Positions 1 through 4,866 of a stretch of DNA of 5,153 bases are shown here, piece after piece. The notes beneath the pieces were generated by a model that was not told where the DNA came from, did not search any database, and saw only the letters and a list, made by a program, of their open reading frames with translations. The stretch is from JBEKYD01 sp049509915. Lineage in GTDB: Bacteria > Acidobacteriota > Terriglobia > Bryobacterales > Bryobacteraceae. The stretch covers positions 1-5,153 of the forward strand of contig JBEKZL010000402.1 in assembly GCA_049509915.1 (NCBI GenBank). The letters are read 5' to 3'. Both the position numbers and the translations under genes were made by a program. Position 1 is the stretch's first letter. Each line of letters opens with the position of its first letter.

Positions 1-1
1 G

Positions 2-100
2 TTCTGGACTGTGCGCGGCGCCAACGCCATCATAGCCCTGCGATGCTGCTATCTCAATGGTCGATTTGAGGACTACTGGGAGTCGCGCTGCGTCGCGTAA
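2..100 (+). CDS. Transposase C-terminal end (ISKra4-like), cut by window edge
   Basis: The second reading frame is open from the window edge to a TAA at 98-100 and encodes 32 residues beginning FWTVRGANAI and ending in a GRFEDYWE motif before the stop. A tail of the form 'W(T/S)xxGAxAIxxLR...GRFxDYW' is the usual C-terminus of ISKra4-type DDE transposases, where it carries the last helices after the catalytic Glu. Only the tail is visible, so the gene may be whole or broken upstream. No terminal inverted repeat of an insertion sequence was recognised in the 100 bases after the stop. The family assignment rests on recalled motif similarity. That the peptide is the end of a real protein is more certain than the exact family. 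Confidence 0.6.
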   Translation, partial: FWTVRGANAIIALRCCYLNGRFEDYWESRCVA

Positions 101-192
101 GCTCCACTTCTATGTCGCGCACGCCCTTGCGGGACTGCCGCATAACGTCTGGAATCTTCCCAGGCTGAAGCGCGAGCGCTATTGCGGACGGC

Positions 193-336
193 CGCCACGG
201 TAAATATCCCCAGGGCCTTTACCGTTACCTCGTCGCCCCTCTTCAGCCTCTTGACCATACTGTCGAGGACGATAGCGACCACTCTCCGGGCATGGCGAAA
301 TTTCAGCCCGCATTCCTGAACCGTCGCCACGGGCAT
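193..336 (-). pseudogene. HU/IHF-like DNA-binding protein remnant
   Basis: The minus strand encodes about 48 residues that follow the order of an HU-type protein: a helix segment (VQECGLKFRHARRVV), a second helix (LDSMVKRLKRGDEV) and the beta hairpin start (KALGIFTV). HU family proteins normally have KKEARRVVDAF..., LxxGxxVxLRGFGxF at these places. Family members are about 90 residues. Here the N-terminal helix is missing, because the sequence runs into the antisense of the recombinase fragment near 320-336. The DNA-binding arms and the C-terminal helix are not readable in this frame after about 193. I read it as a truncated, decayed gene whose breakpoint coincides with the start of the recombinase fragment. 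The similarity is by eye only. A chance antisense frame is the alternative. Confidence 0.42.
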
Positions 337-544
337 CCACCTTCTGTTCCACGACCTGCGGCGGACGGGTGTCAGGAATTTAATACGTGCAGGCGTTCCG
401 CAGAAGGTGGCCATGATGATTAGCGGCCACAAAACCACCAACATGTTTAGCCGATACAACATCGTGGACGAAAGGGACCTGCATGACGCGGCTGACAAAC
501 TCGCGAAGTACCTGATCAGCAAGGACTCCGACGAAAAGAAGTGA
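320..544 (+). pseudogene. Tyrosine recombinase/integrase C-terminal fragment
   Basis: After an in-frame TGA at 317-319 the plus strand is open to a TGA at 542-544 and encodes 74 residues. It contains the hallmark boxes of the phage-integrase catalytic domain: LLFHDLRRT (His11, Arg14), then GVPQKVAMMISGHKT (His37), then MFSRYNIV with the nucleophilic Tyr46, and a typical DERDLHDAADKLAKYL tail. The first catalytic Arg, the beta-strand lysine and the whole N-terminal core-binding domain are absent. A full integrase has roughly 300-400 residues, so this cannot be a working enzyme. Similarity starts around position 335-345, which marks a breakpoint against the antisense HU-like remnant. It points towards the tRNA-Arg gene 330 bases downstream and is probably left over from an earlier island at this site. 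Confidence 0.85.
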
Positions 545-596
545 TCACAAAAAACGGGCGCCGGCAGCCGCCACCTGCGCCCCACGGGCCTAAACG

Positions 597-824
597 TTGT
601 GCTAGATTTTGTGCTATTCGCCTGGCCCGCTTCCGGGCCGCCACAAGCCCTCCACCTGTTCCCGCCATTTTTTTGGGCCCGCGCCTCACGCGCAAGCTCA
701 GCCCAGTGCTAAGATCTGGAAAGCAATGGACGTGCGGTGCACCAACACGATTGTGACCAGGCTGTATCGTAAATCCGTGCGGATAGGGCAGGGTCAAGGG
801 GTGTCTAGGACAAATCTAGCACAA
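597..824. repeat. 13-bp perfect inverted repeat, arms 215 bp apart
   Basis: TTGTGCTAGATTT at 597-609 has its exact reverse complement AAATCTAGCACAA at 812-824. Similarity goes slightly further on both sides (CGTT... and ...TTGT). At the left arm the hexamer GTGCTA occurs twice, at 599-604 and 611-616. The arms lie on either side of the non-coding segment between the recombinase remnant and the tRNA gene. Integrase arm-type sites or the ends of a small non-autonomous element would both look like this. No target duplication next to the arms was recognised. Confidence 0.6.
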
Positions 825-839
825 AACGAAAATCCAGCT

Positions 840-868
840 TTTATCATTGTTCGTACCTAGTTGATTAT
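840..868 (+). promoter_or_regulatory. Possible tRNA promoter
   Basis: TTTATC (840-845) and GATTAT (863-868) are separated by 17 bases and would place transcription start at about the first base of the tRNA. Both hexamers match the sigma70 consensus only in part (3/6 and 4/6). The local AT-rich run before a GC-rich tRNA supports a promoter here, but the exact elements are uncertain. Confidence 0.3.
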
Positions 869-875
869 AAACGAC

Positions 876-952
876 GCGCCCGTAGCTCAGGTGGATAGAG
901 CGGCTGGCTTCGAACCAGTAGGTCGGGAGTTCGAATCTCTCCGGGCGCGCCA
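876..952 (+). tRNA. tRNA-Arg (anticodon TCG)
   Basis: The 77-base gene folds as a complete cloverleaf. The acceptor GCGCCCG (876-882) pairs perfectly with CGGGCGC (942-948), followed by discriminator G and an encoded CCA (950-952). The D arm is GCTC/GAGC. The anticodon stem GCTGG/CCAGT encloses loop CTTCGAA, so the anticodon is TCG, which reads CGA codons for arginine. The T arm GGGAG/CTCTC encloses the standard TTCGAAT loop. The gene looks functional. tRNA-Arg 3' ends are frequent attachment sites for tyrosine integrases, which fits the recombinase remnant to its left and the phage-like replication genes to its right. No second copy of the 3' end was seen in the window. Confidence 0.97.
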
Positions 953-994
953 GAAACAAAAGACTTACAAGTGCTCAAGGGCAAAAAATCCCGT

Positions 995-1016
995 TTTGTG
1001 ACGTGGTTTGTGACGT
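995..1016 (+). repeat. Tandem 10-bp repeat, 12-bp period
   Basis: TTTGTGACGT occurs at 995-1004 and again at 1007-1016, one helical turn and a little apart. It lies 43 bases after the tRNA CCA. Direct repeats of this size next to a tRNA attachment site are typical binding sites for an integrase arm-binding domain or an excisionase. The role is inferred from position only. Confidence 0.5.
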
Positions 1017-1084
1017 TACCGCGTCCGGGCCTGAAATCGAGGCGCGAGCCCCAGCCGTCAGGACAAAATCATAGTCGGTGCGGA

Positions 1085-1156
1085 AACCATAGTTTTGCTA
1101 GCAACCATGGATTGATAGCAAACCATGCAAACCATAGATTGCAAGCATGATAGCAG
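1085..1156 (+). repeat. Iteron-like AACCAT array
   Basis: AACCAT starts at 1085, 1103, 1121 and 1130, giving spacings of 18, 18 and 9 bases. The longer units share a tail resembling (A/G)GATTG followed by TAGCA, as in the unit starting at 1103. The third unit is a half-length copy. The last unit runs into AGATTGCAAGCATG and TAGCAG, which recurs 114 bases further on. Regular direct repeats with a fixed period are characteristic of initiator or repressor binding arrays. The protein that binds here is unknown. The 484-aa product downstream is one candidate. Confidence 0.6.
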
Positions 1157-1249
1157 CAGCACGGCCTTTTTCTTCGGGTCCGAAAAGAGGCACTTAAATT
1201 ATATCTTCCCTGGAATGCGTCGAATACGGGCATTTTGCCCCCAAATGCA

Positions 1250-1270
1250 AGATTGCAAGCATGTTAGCAG
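1250..1270 (+). repeat. Second copy of 21-bp element abutting the promoter
   Basis: The 14 bases AGATTGCAAGCATG, one variable base and TAGCAG occur at 1136-1156 and 1250-1270 with only that one mismatch (A versus T). The second copy ends at the base before a TTGACG -35 hexamer, a classic position for an activator or a looping repressor site. The first copy is the end of the AACCAT array, so both probably bind the same protein. Confidence 0.65.
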
Positions 1271-1299
1271 TTGACGCGCCCGTGACGAGATGGTATTTT
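1271..1299 (+). promoter_or_regulatory. Sigma70-type promoter for the 484-aa gene
   Basis: TTGACG (1271-1276, 5/6 to consensus) is followed by a 17-base spacer and TATTTT (1294-1299, 4/6), with an extended -10 TG at 1291-1292. Transcription would start at about 1306, leaving a leader of roughly 20 bases before the ATG at 1328. The 21-bp repeat ends immediately upstream of the -35, suggesting direct regulation. Confidence 0.6.
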
Positions 1300-1327
1300 T
1301 AGACCTGAATATCCGTACCCAGCTACA

Positions 1328-2782
1328 ATGACGAACCCACTGCCGATACCACAGAACGGTCGGGAGCCCGGCAGGCTCATCCCGAACCCAGCTAAACACC
1401 CGGAAAACGCTTGGTATTTTCGCGCAAATCGTAAGGGCGGCCCGCTTCCGCGGAATATCCCACGCATATCGGTGGAAGATTCGGAGTGGTCGGCGGAGCC
1501 ACTGAAAACCATGGATGAGGAGTACGATAAACAGACCGATCGCGAGCGACGCGGGCGCGAGCGATTGTATCGGGATGGCAAGCGCGGGGTAGAGTTCCGG
1601 GGCGCGTACAGTAGAGACGGTGGTCGTACCTTCCACCCAGAGCGTAAGCAGTGCCGACCCCAGCCTTGCGAGGGTTGCGCACGGATCGCATGGAGTCTTT
1701 GGAACGCTCCGCTTTGCCACAGGGCACCCACAGAGGCGAGGTTCGGTCCCGACATCTTCAGCGGCCTGCATGTGTACGAACTGAATCCATCAAGAGAGAT
1801 CGAGGAGTTCTTGCTCTTACGAAAAGCGGATAATCGCGATCCGCTTTCCCCGTCCATGGTCCGCGCCCGACCGAAACCTGATCCGAAAACCGGCTTAGAG
1901 CAGCAGAAAGACGGCTTTCCTGTGTTCCGGGGTCGATTTAAGCATGGCGACGGCCCGGCGTACGTTCCGTCAATTCCGATTCCTGACGAGTCGTATGATG
2001 GTCTCGCCCGGAAGTGTGATGTAAAGCTGACGGCCGCAGCGCGGGTTAGAAGAAAAGACGGCACATTTTATTACGCACCGCCCAAGAAGTATCAGCGCGA
2101 ACAGCGCGATCACCTCCAGATGTGGCAATCGATCCGCGATGGCGTCACTGGCGATATGGTTCGGCCTGCCATCCCCCAATGGCGTGCCGAGCGAATCGAG
2201 GACCAGTCTTCAGCGGCGCGGGAGGTGTTACGGCGCCGGCTCTTGGAACTTGGGAATGAATCCCTTTTGGACCAGCAAACGCGGCTTAACCAGGTCGCCA
2301 GCGCGTTTGAATCGTATGCTACGACGGTTGCGAAGGGAGAGACGCGCGAGGTTGTGGCCGAACTCGGAAATGCTGGGACGCCATGGACAACCTGGCTTGC
2401 CCGCAAAGTTTACGATAATACCGCCTCCACGTGGATGGCCTGTGCCGGCAATTTTATCTGTTACCCCGGTCTCCACACCCAGGAGGGACGGGCAGATTTG
2501 CAAGCCCTAATCCATGGCGTGATTCGGCGGGAGATCGAGGTTAGCCCCAGCGGCGTGCCATCCGAGTGGAACGAATGGCCGCGGCAACAAAAGTACGATT
2601 ACTACTTGGCCGCCGCAGGCTGCCGGCAGGCAGACCTTTGCCGCGACGCACTGGTTGGCCGCACTGCGATGCAAGACTGGCGACAAGGGCGCCTCAAGGA
2701 CTCCTCGAAGACGACGAAACGCATTGAAGACACAATGGTTACACGCTTGCAATCGAGCGCTCTAACTCTACGCGTTGCATAG
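1328..2782 (+). CDS. Unrecognised 484-aa protein with Cys cluster and possible C-terminal HTH
   Basis: I do not recognise this protein. The N-terminal third (1-105) is polar and rich in Arg, Glu and Pro. Residues 109-131 hold a cluster C-x4-C-x2-C-x12-C-H (Cys109, 114, 117, 130, His131) that could bind a metal. Residues 255-350 are mostly charged helix. Residues 352-380 are Trp-rich (W353, W356, W369). The last 65 residues, with AAAGCRQADLCRDALVGRT then WRQGRLKDSSKTTKRIED, resemble a helix-turn-helix followed by a stabilising helix. No membrane segment, signal peptide or recombinase motif is visible. The ATG at 1328 is the first start after the promoter, and no clear ribosome binding site precedes it. 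In the first 40 codons 25 end in G or C, against 31 in the replication gene downstream, a small sign of separate origin. The position beside the tRNA is where an integrase or a cargo gene would be expected. A regulator or initiator acting on the upstream repeats is possible, and so is a defence cargo gene. Confidence 0.75.
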   Translation: MTNPLPIPQNGREPGRLIPNPAKHPENAWYFRANRKGGPLPRNIPRISVEDSEWSAEPLKTMDEEYDKQTDRERRGRERLYRDGKRGVEFRGAYSRDGGRTFHPERKQCRPQPCEGCARIAWSLWNAPLCHRAPTEARFGPDIFSGLHVYELNPSREIEEFLLLRKADNRDPLSPSMVRARPKPDPKTGLEQQKDGFPVFRGRFKHGDGPAYVPSIPIPDESYDGLARKCDVKLTAAARVRRKDGTFYYAPPKKYQREQRDHLQMWQSIRDGVTGDMVRPAIPQWRAERIEDQSSAAREVLRRRLLELGNESLLDQQTRLNQVASAFESYATTVAKGETREVVAELGNAGTPWTTWLARKVYDNTASTWMACAGNFICYPGLHTQEGRADLQALIHGVIRREIEVSPSGVPSEWNEWPRQQKYDYYLAAAGCRQADLCRDALVGRTAMQDWRQGRLKDSSKTTKRIEDTMVTRLQSSALTLRVA

Positions 2783-2802
2783 CCAGACCCCGCCCAGAAA
2801 CC

Positions 2803-2872
2803 CAAAAGATACGCTTTTGCTACTCTTCGCCGGTGTACCCCAGTACATAGTATGAGGGCAACAACGCCCTCA
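2803..2872. promoter_or_regulatory. Control region with three short inverted repeats
   Basis: Between the 484-aa gene and the replication operon lie CAAAAG/CTTTTG (2803-2808, 2814-2819), TGTAC/GTACA (2834-2838, 2843-2847) and TGAGGGC/GCCCTCA (2853-2859, 2866-2872), each perfect with a 4-6 base gap. The first is AT-rich without a following T run, so it is a poor terminator. The last would form a 7-bp hairpin just ahead of the likely ribosome binding site of the HTH gene and could modulate its translation. Palindromes of this size are plausible operators for a regulator of the operon. No strong promoter hexamers were identified here. Confidence 0.45.
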
Positions 2873-2890
2873 GAAAGGTATCTGGACCCT

Positions 2891-3121
2891 ATGTCAGGAT
2901 CGCCCGTATATCCCAACCGCTTCCTTACTCTCACACAGGCCCGTGAGGTTTTGCCAATGTCTGAACCTTGGTTCGCAAAAATGCGCACCAGGGAAGATGG
3001 ACCTCCTTTTGTGAGGATCGGAACGCGCATTTTTTATCCGCACGCCGAACTGATCGCTTGGGCCGAACGGCATTCAGCACGCCCGGTTGCCAATGGTTGC
3101 GCGGTTTCCCAGGCGGCGTAG
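2891..3121 (+). CDS. AlpA/MerR-type excisionase-like HTH protein
   Basis: The 76-residue product matches the winged-HTH family that includes AlpA regulators and excisionases (HTH_17 type). FLTLTQAREVLPMSEPWFAK (residues 11-30) is the helix-turn-helix, followed by the wing GPPFVRIGTRIFYPHAELIAW (37-57), in which 'GPPxxxIGxRxxY...eLxxW' is the family signature. Such proteins bind short direct repeats and either activate integrase genes or bend DNA for excision. I chose the ATG at 2891 because GAAAGG (2874-2879) lies 11 bases upstream and the length then fits the family. An in-frame ATG at 2852 would add 13 residues but has no ribosome binding site and lies at a hairpin. The stop TAG is directly followed by the ATG of the replication gene, so the two are coupled. 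Confidence 0.82.
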   Translation: MSGSPVYPNRFLTLTQAREVLPMSEPWFAKMRTREDGPPFVRIGTRIFYPHAELIAWAERHSARPVANGCAVSQAA

Positions 3122-3934
3122 ATGGCGCGAAGCCGAAACATCGAGCCAGCCATCTGCCTCAACGATGTTCTGGCGGGCCTTGCCCATTGGGTGCGATTGA
3201 TGTTCATCTACCTCTGGACCATCGCGGATCGGGCCGGCCGGTTGCGGGACAACCCGAGGCGCATCGGCGCGGCGCTGTTCCCCTACGAACCCGGCCTTCC
3301 CTTTGATGAAGGGCTCCAGCAGTTGCATGAGGCTGGTTTCATTCGCCGATACGTGGTACACGGCGACCGCCTCATCCAGGTAGTGAACTGGGCGCGGCAC
3401 CAAAACCCGCATCCGAAAGAGGCAGAATCCGAACTGCCTGCCGAGACGAGTAACGAACCAGCAGGGGAAAAGCCGCGGCCAGTAACGGCATTTCCGCTAC
3501 AAGCACCGGAAAGACCGGAACCAGCACCGGAAAAGCCGGAACGCGCCGTGCTGATTCCCTCTTCCTTGATTCCTGATTCTCGGATTCCCTCTCCCCATGG
3601 AAGCGCGAGCGAGGAACCAGGCACCGGTCTTCAGGAATTCCTGGCAGCCTATCCCAAGAGGACGAAGGGTGACGCGGCGGCACGGGCTTACATCTCCACC
3701 ATCGAGACCGAACAGGAACACCTCGACCTCATGGCCGGGCTGTCCCGTTGGCTCAATTCCGACCAGTGGCGGCGCAGTTTGGAAGCGGACGGCGGGCGCT
3801 ACATCCCAGACCCCGATAAGTTCCTCTTCGACCGGCGATTCACTGACCACCCCGCGCCCTACCAGGACGCTTCGGACAGTGGCGGCGATGCGGTTAGAGC
3901 GGCATTGGCAATTCTCAAAAGGGAGGCAGCGTGA
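3122..3934 (+). CDS. Phage-type replication initiator (lambda O-like / DnaD-like winged helix)
   Basis: The 270-residue protein has three parts. Residues 1-100 form a winged-helix domain of the kind at the start of phage replisome organisers: MARSRNIEP start, ARLxF-like helix (HWVRLMFIYLWTIADRAGR), FPYE, AGFIRRYVVHGDRLIQVVNW and a RHQNPHPKEAESE ending. Residues 101-168 are a Pro/Glu-rich linker with seven-residue repeats (APERPEP, APEKPER) and an IPSSLIPDSRIPSP run. Residues 172-243 match the C-terminal module FxxAYPKRxxxxxAxxA...WxxxxQWRRSLEADGGRYIPDPxxFL common in phage replication proteins. By analogy with lambda O it binds origin repeats and recruits the helicase loader. Translation starts at the ATG directly after the preceding stop. 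Its end overlaps the next gene by GTGA. The linker-coding DNA carries 21-bp repeats, a candidate origin. I am confident of the family type and less so of the mechanism. Confidence 0.85.
   Translation: MARSRNIEPAICLNDVLAGLAHWVRLMFIYLWTIADRAGRLRDNPRRIGAALFPYEPGLPFDEGLQQLHEAGFIRRYVVHGDRLIQVVNWARHQNPHPKEAESELPAETSNEPAGEKPRPVTAFPLQAPERPEPAPEKPERAVLIPSSLIPDSRIPSPHGSASEEPGTGLQEFLAAYPKRTKGDAAARAYISTIETEQEHLDLMAGLSRWLNSDQWRRSLEADGGRYIPDPDKFLFDRRFTDHPAPYQDASDSGGDAVRAALAILKREAA
3460..3543 (+). repeat. Four 21-bp tandem repeats inside the initiator gene (candidate origin)
   Basis: AGCACCGGAAAGACCGGAAC (3502-3521) and AGCACCGGAAAAGCCGGAAC (3523-3542) are 18/20 identical with a 21-bp period. A third unit in phase at 3460-3479 shares 15/20 positions, and the unit between, at 3481-3500, about 12/20. 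The array encodes the linker of the initiator (residues 113-141). It is followed by a pyrimidine-rich strand with four GATTC(C/T) motifs at 3553, 3568, 3575 and 3583. In lambda and relatives the origin iterons lie in the same place within gene O. Repeated linker peptides alone could also produce this pattern. Confidence 0.6.
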
Positions 3935-4311
3935 TTTCCGATAGCGCGATCCGGCGGGCGCTGAAGCGTATCGCCCTGCTGAAGTTCTTCCCATCCGGCA
4001 ACGCCGAAGCCCTGGCAACCGTGGCCGAAATGCTCGGCGAGTTGTACTCAAGCGATGGGGACGTTGAGCGAGCGGTCTCAAATCTTCTGCACGACGCCGA
4101 GATGGCCGAATGGCCCGGACCTGGCGTATTCTTCGAGCAGTTGAAATGCGTCGTCTATCCACGTGGCATGTGGAGGGTTGGCGGCCGATGGGTTCCCCAT
4201 CCCGCAAATGGGAGGGAGTTCGACATCATCCACCCGGACGGTTCGCGCCACTGGGTGAATGGCGCGTACTACCAATCCCCGATGAAACCATGGCCGGAGG
4301 AGGCCGCATGA
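3931..4311 (+). CDS. Small protein in replication operon, possible helicase loader
   Basis: The 126-residue product starts at GTG 3931, overlapping the preceding stop as GTGA, with GGAGG at 3922-3926 four bases upstream. Residues 6-72 look all-helical and follow the pattern of phage helicase-loader or DnaT/G39P-like proteins: a first helix ending near FFPSG (19-23), then AEALATVAEMLGELYSSDGDVERAVSNLL, then AEWPGPGVFFEQL (59-71), where W-P before a final helix is usual. The tail (75-126) is aromatic and polar (RGMWRVGGRWVPHP, DGSRHWVNGAYY). Its place directly after a lambda O-like gene is that of lambda P or its functional analogues. I see no ATPase motifs, so a DnaC-type loader is excluded. 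The function is inferred from position and helix pattern, not from a recognised family. Confidence 0.72.
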   Translation: MISDSAIRRALKRIALLKFFPSGNAEALATVAEMLGELYSSDGDVERAVSNLLHDAEMAEWPGPGVFFEQLKCVVYPRGMWRVGGRWVPHPANGREFDIIHPDGSRHWVNGAYYQSPMKPWPEEAA

Positions 4312-4508
4312 CGATGCCCGTTGGTCGATACCGAGGTCGGCCTCTCAATGCCGTTCCGCGTGATTACCTTCGATGGTTGCTCCGACAGCCGAACGTGCGG
4401 CCCAGCCTTCGCTTTGCGATTAAGCGTCAACTCGGAATCCTGGGGGCGCCGGCAGGATTCGACTTCAAGATGGCGGCGGCTGGGGATTGCGAAACGAGGT
4501 GCGCTTGA
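4308..4508 (+). CDS. 66-aa DUF3820 / ExoX C-terminal-like mini-protein
   Basis: The start ATG at 4308 overlaps the preceding stop as ATGA, with GGAGGAGG (4296-4303) upstream. The first 40 residues, with MPVGRYRGRPLNAVPRDYLRWLLRQ then RPSLRFAIKRQL, match the small domain described as DUF3820 (QSregVF_b) and the C-terminal domain of exonuclease X-like proteins, whose signature is M-P-x-G-K/R-Y-x-G-x-x-L-x-x-V-P-x-x-Y-L-x-W. In phage genomes this domain often stands alone near replication genes. Its molecular role is not settled, though nucleic-acid metabolism is likely. A longer in-frame reading upstream overlaps the previous gene and lacks a ribosome site, so it was not used. Codon 1 to stop is short but complete. 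Confidence 0.78.
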   Translation: MTMPVGRYRGRPLNAVPRDYLRWLLRQPNVRPSLRFAIKRQLGILGAPAGFDFKMAAAGDCETRCA

Positions 4509-4807
4509 TCGGCGATCACATTATTCGATCCGGCAAGTTTGCAGGTGTGAAGCTCGCGGACGTTCCAGCGGAGGATTTGGAGCAGCTGGCGTTCCGCGAC
4601 TTCCTCGGCCAGGGCGACCGGAACGCGGCGCGGTATTACTGGCGCTTCCGGCACCCGCCACGGCATCGGCGACGCTCACCGGACCGTCGCCCCCAGCTTG
4701 GCACCGCGGGGGTCATAGCGGGCGCGCTGGCGCGAACGGCGGGGGATTCTACGGCGAGTGGGGAAGGGCGGGTGGATAGTCGCCAGTCCCTTTCGCCCGT
4801 CGCCTGA
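4505..4807 (+). CDS. Second GKFxG-type mini-domain protein, 100 aa
   Basis: I place the start at TTG 4505, overlapping the preceding stop as TTGA, with GAGG (4496-4499) five bases upstream. GTG 4499 is an alternative. Residues 5-29, HIIRSGKFAGVKLADVPAED then LEQLA, repeat the layout of the upstream protein (G-K/R-F/Y-x-G-x-x-L-x-x-V-P-x-x-x-L), so the two genes look like diverged tandem copies. An aromatic/basic stretch YYWRFRHPPRHRRR (44-57) follows, and then a low-complexity Gly/Ala/Ser-rich tail (65-100). The tail lies in very GC-rich DNA and may be poorly conserved or the result of a frameshift near 4650. That the frame is translated is supported by the coupling and the motif. The exact C-terminus is less certain. 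Confidence 0.62.
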   Translation: MIGDHIIRSGKFAGVKLADVPAEDLEQLAFRDFLGQGDRNAARYYWRFRHPPRHRRRSPDRRPQLGTAGVIAGALARTAGDSTASGEGRVDSRQSLSPVA

Positions 4808-4827
4808 AAAGTGCCGCGCGGCCCCGC

Positions 4828-4856
4828 GTGAGCGCTGGCAGCGGCGGGGCGCTCAC
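4828..4856. repeat. GC-rich hairpin after the operon
   Basis: GTGAGCGC (4828-4835) and GCGCTCAC (4849-4856) form an 8-bp perfect stem with a 13-base loop, 20 bases after the last stop of the operon. An alternative pairing, GCCCCGC (4821-4827) with GCGGGGC (4844-4850), excludes the first. No T run follows, so it is not a standard intrinsic terminator, but it could slow decay or act with Rho. Confidence 0.5.
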
Positions 4857-4866
4857 CGGCCGACCG

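Larger units (their letters stand above)
545..875. other. Non-coding stretch between recombinase remnant and tRNA
   Basis: No frame here has a convincing start, ribosome binding site and protein-like composition. The short open frames on both strands are low-complexity and Pro/Arg-rich. The stretch holds an inverted repeat with arms at 597-609 and 812-824, and the upstream region of the tRNA gene. It may be the old attachment region of the element whose integrase remnant lies just to the left. Confidence 0.6.
953..1327. other. Repeat-rich non-coding region after the tRNA
   Basis: No credible gene was found here. An antisense frame covering its right end is a shadow of the 484-aa gene. The region contains, left to right, a tandem TTTGTGACGT repeat, an AACCAT iteron-like array, a 21-bp repeat in two copies and a sigma70-like promoter reading right. 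This density of repeats suggests an attachment or control region for the element lying to the right. Confidence 0.6.

Noticed and set aside
541..860. Short plus- and minus-strand open frames between the integrase remnant and the tRNA
   Set aside because: Pro/Arg-rich peptides without motifs. They cover the inverted repeat and the tRNA upstream region.
985..998. GGG-CAAAAAAT-CCC followed by TTTT as a tRNA terminator
   Set aside because: Only three pairs in the stem, too weak to be called an intrinsic terminator.
1085..1156. CRISPR array
   Set aside because: Units are 9-18 bp without spacers of uniform length. This is an iteron-type direct repeat, not repeat-spacer structure.
1264..2064. Long antisense open frame (266 codons) opposite the 484-aa gene
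   Set aside because: Ser/Arg/Pro-rich shadow of the GC-rich plus-strand gene, with no motif, no promoter and no ribosome site. Several other antisense frames over the same gene have the same character.
3497..4207. Antisense open frame (236 codons) opposite the replication genes
   Set aside because: Its Arg-rich composition and overlap with two well-supported plus-strand genes mark it as a shadow of codon bias.
4321..4779. Plus-strand 152-codon frame across the two mini-domain genes
   Set aside because: It lies out of frame with both motif-bearing products, lacks a ribosome site, and turns into Pro/Gly/Ala low complexity.
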